DNA of 6,884 nucleotides, taken from Devosia equisanguinis. Lineage in GTDB: Bacteria; Pseudomonadota; Alphaproteobacteria; Rhizobiales; Devosiaceae. The translations under genes and the position numbers were made by a program. The stretch lies in assembly GCA_945888565.1 (NCBI GenBank), contig CAMDAL010000223.1, positions 1-6,884 on the forward strand. Reading direction: 5' to 3'. Within the stretch, counting starts at the first letter, position 1, and every line of letters begins with the position of its first letter. The notes below the pieces were generated by a model, which saw nothing but the letters and a program-made list of their open reading frames with translations, had not been told where the DNA came from and made no database searches. Positions 6,418 through 6,884 of this stretch are shown here, piece after piece.

Positions 6418-6884
6418 GTGCCAGCGGGGTGCCGGCGGGCACACGGACTTTCGATGTTGGTACGTGGGGTGGATTGGACGTGAGGACGTCCCCGCCGGCG
6501 TAGGCCGCCTCGGGTTGATGGGCACTGAAGCGGGGCCGGCGAGGCTGGCGCCCCGACGCGGGTAGTCCGCAGTGTGTGTGAGGCTCTCGCCTCGCCGGCC
6601 GATCGGGGTTTTGGGCTTATGGTACCGAGGCTCGGGAGCATCCCGTGCCGCATCGCGAAAAGCGTGGGTGGCCGTCGACCGGGAATCCACCCGCATCGCC
6701 ACCTCCCCCGGCTGCGTATGTGCGCAGCCTTGCCTCCCTGGAACGCCCCACATTGAGCATCCCATGCGTTTGCAGCGGCTTGGCCAGCGAACTGGCCCAT
6801 GCCGAGGTACTTTCGGCCTGGCCCGGAACGACTCCCGAGCCACCCAACCTCCCCCGCACCAACCACTCGTCATGATCTCGCTTC
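6418..6884. other. Non-coding stretch upstream of the rpsB promoter, rich in inverted repeats
   Basis: I find no gene here. Open frames exist on both strands, but their translations are Arg/Pro/Ser-rich, lack any recognisable motif and have no good ribosome-binding site. There is no tRNA-like T-arm and no recognisable structured RNA family. The stretch does hold several inverted repeats: a 12-bp pair at 6534-6545/6589-6600, an 8-bp pair at 6664-6671/6687-6694, GGCTGCG/CGCAGCC at 6710-6716/6723-6729, and GGCCAG-CGAA-CTGGCC at 6782-6797. In several Alphaproteobacteria dnaE lies upstream of rpsB, but no dnaE end is visible inside the window. Confidence 0.6.
6534..6600. repeat. Perfect 12-bp inverted repeat with an alternative inner hairpin
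   Basis: GGCCGGCGAGGC (6534-6545) and GCCTCGCCGGCC (6589-6600) are perfect inverted repeats 43 bp apart. The right arm can also pair locally: GAGGC (6580-6584), TCTC loop, GCCTC (6589-6593). The two structures share the right arm and exclude each other. On the plus strand the right arm is followed by GATCGGGGTTTTGGG. Whether the stretch is transcribed is unknown. Confidence 0.55.

Noticed and set aside
6394..6439. Possible G-quadruplex on the plus strand
   Set aside because: Four G-runs exist, but one loop is about 19 nt long, so a stable quadruplex is doubtful.
6361..6873. Minus-strand open frame of 170 codons upstream of rpsB
   Set aside because: The translation is Arg/Pro/Ser-rich without motifs, overlaps the proposed promoter, and a different minus-strand frame over the same bases (6240-6866) is equally open. 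This looks like stop-poor GC-rich DNA.
6645..6875. Plus-strand open frame of 76 codons near the right edge
   Set aside because: Proline-rich low-complexity translation, no good ribosome-binding site, and it spans two of the inverted repeats.

Overview
The window holds a conserved housekeeping operon of a high-GC bacterium, most likely an alphaproteobacterium and probably of the Hyphomicrobiales (Rhizobiales) type. I base this on the gene order, on the protein family variants (single-PDZ RseP of 378 residues, acidic/alanine-rich tail on S2) and on a rhizobial-style housekeeping promoter. No finer taxonomic call is possible from the sequence alone. All recognisable genes lie on the minus strand, so transcription runs from the right edge to the left edge.

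In transcription order the layout is as follows. Positions 6418-6884 are non-coding, GC-rich and rich in inverted repeats. A good promoter sits at 6389-6417 and is followed by a leader of about 130 nt. Then come rpsB (ribosomal protein S2), a 133-bp junction with two hairpins, tsf (EF-Ts), a 115-bp junction with two more hairpins, pyrH (UMP kinase), frr (ribosome recycling factor), uppS (undecaprenyl diphosphate synthase), cdsA (CDP-diglyceride synthase) overlapping uppS by 4 bp, an 83-bp junction, and rseP (site-2 intramembrane protease). The leftmost 56 bases follow the rseP stop and may contain the start of the next gene, expected from synteny to be bamA.

The genes fall into two groups. 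rpsB, tsf and frr serve translation (30S assembly, EF-Tu recycling, post-termination recycling), and pyrH supplies UDP for RNA and other nucleotide-dependent synthesis. uppS, cdsA and rseP serve the envelope (lipid carrier for peptidoglycan, phospholipid precursor, regulated membrane proteolysis). The wide, hairpin-bearing gaps are around tsf; downstream genes are packed 28-34 bp apart or overlap. This suggests that expression is graded from very high (rpsB-tsf) to lower (pyrH onward) by RNA structures.

I see no mobile element, CRISPR array, tRNA, rRNA or accessory system, and no evidence for an undescribed protein system. The items worth a second look are regulatory: the rpsB promoter and leader, the paired hairpins on either side of tsf, the inverted-repeat region upstream of the promoter, and the absence of dxr from its usual slot between cdsA and rseP.
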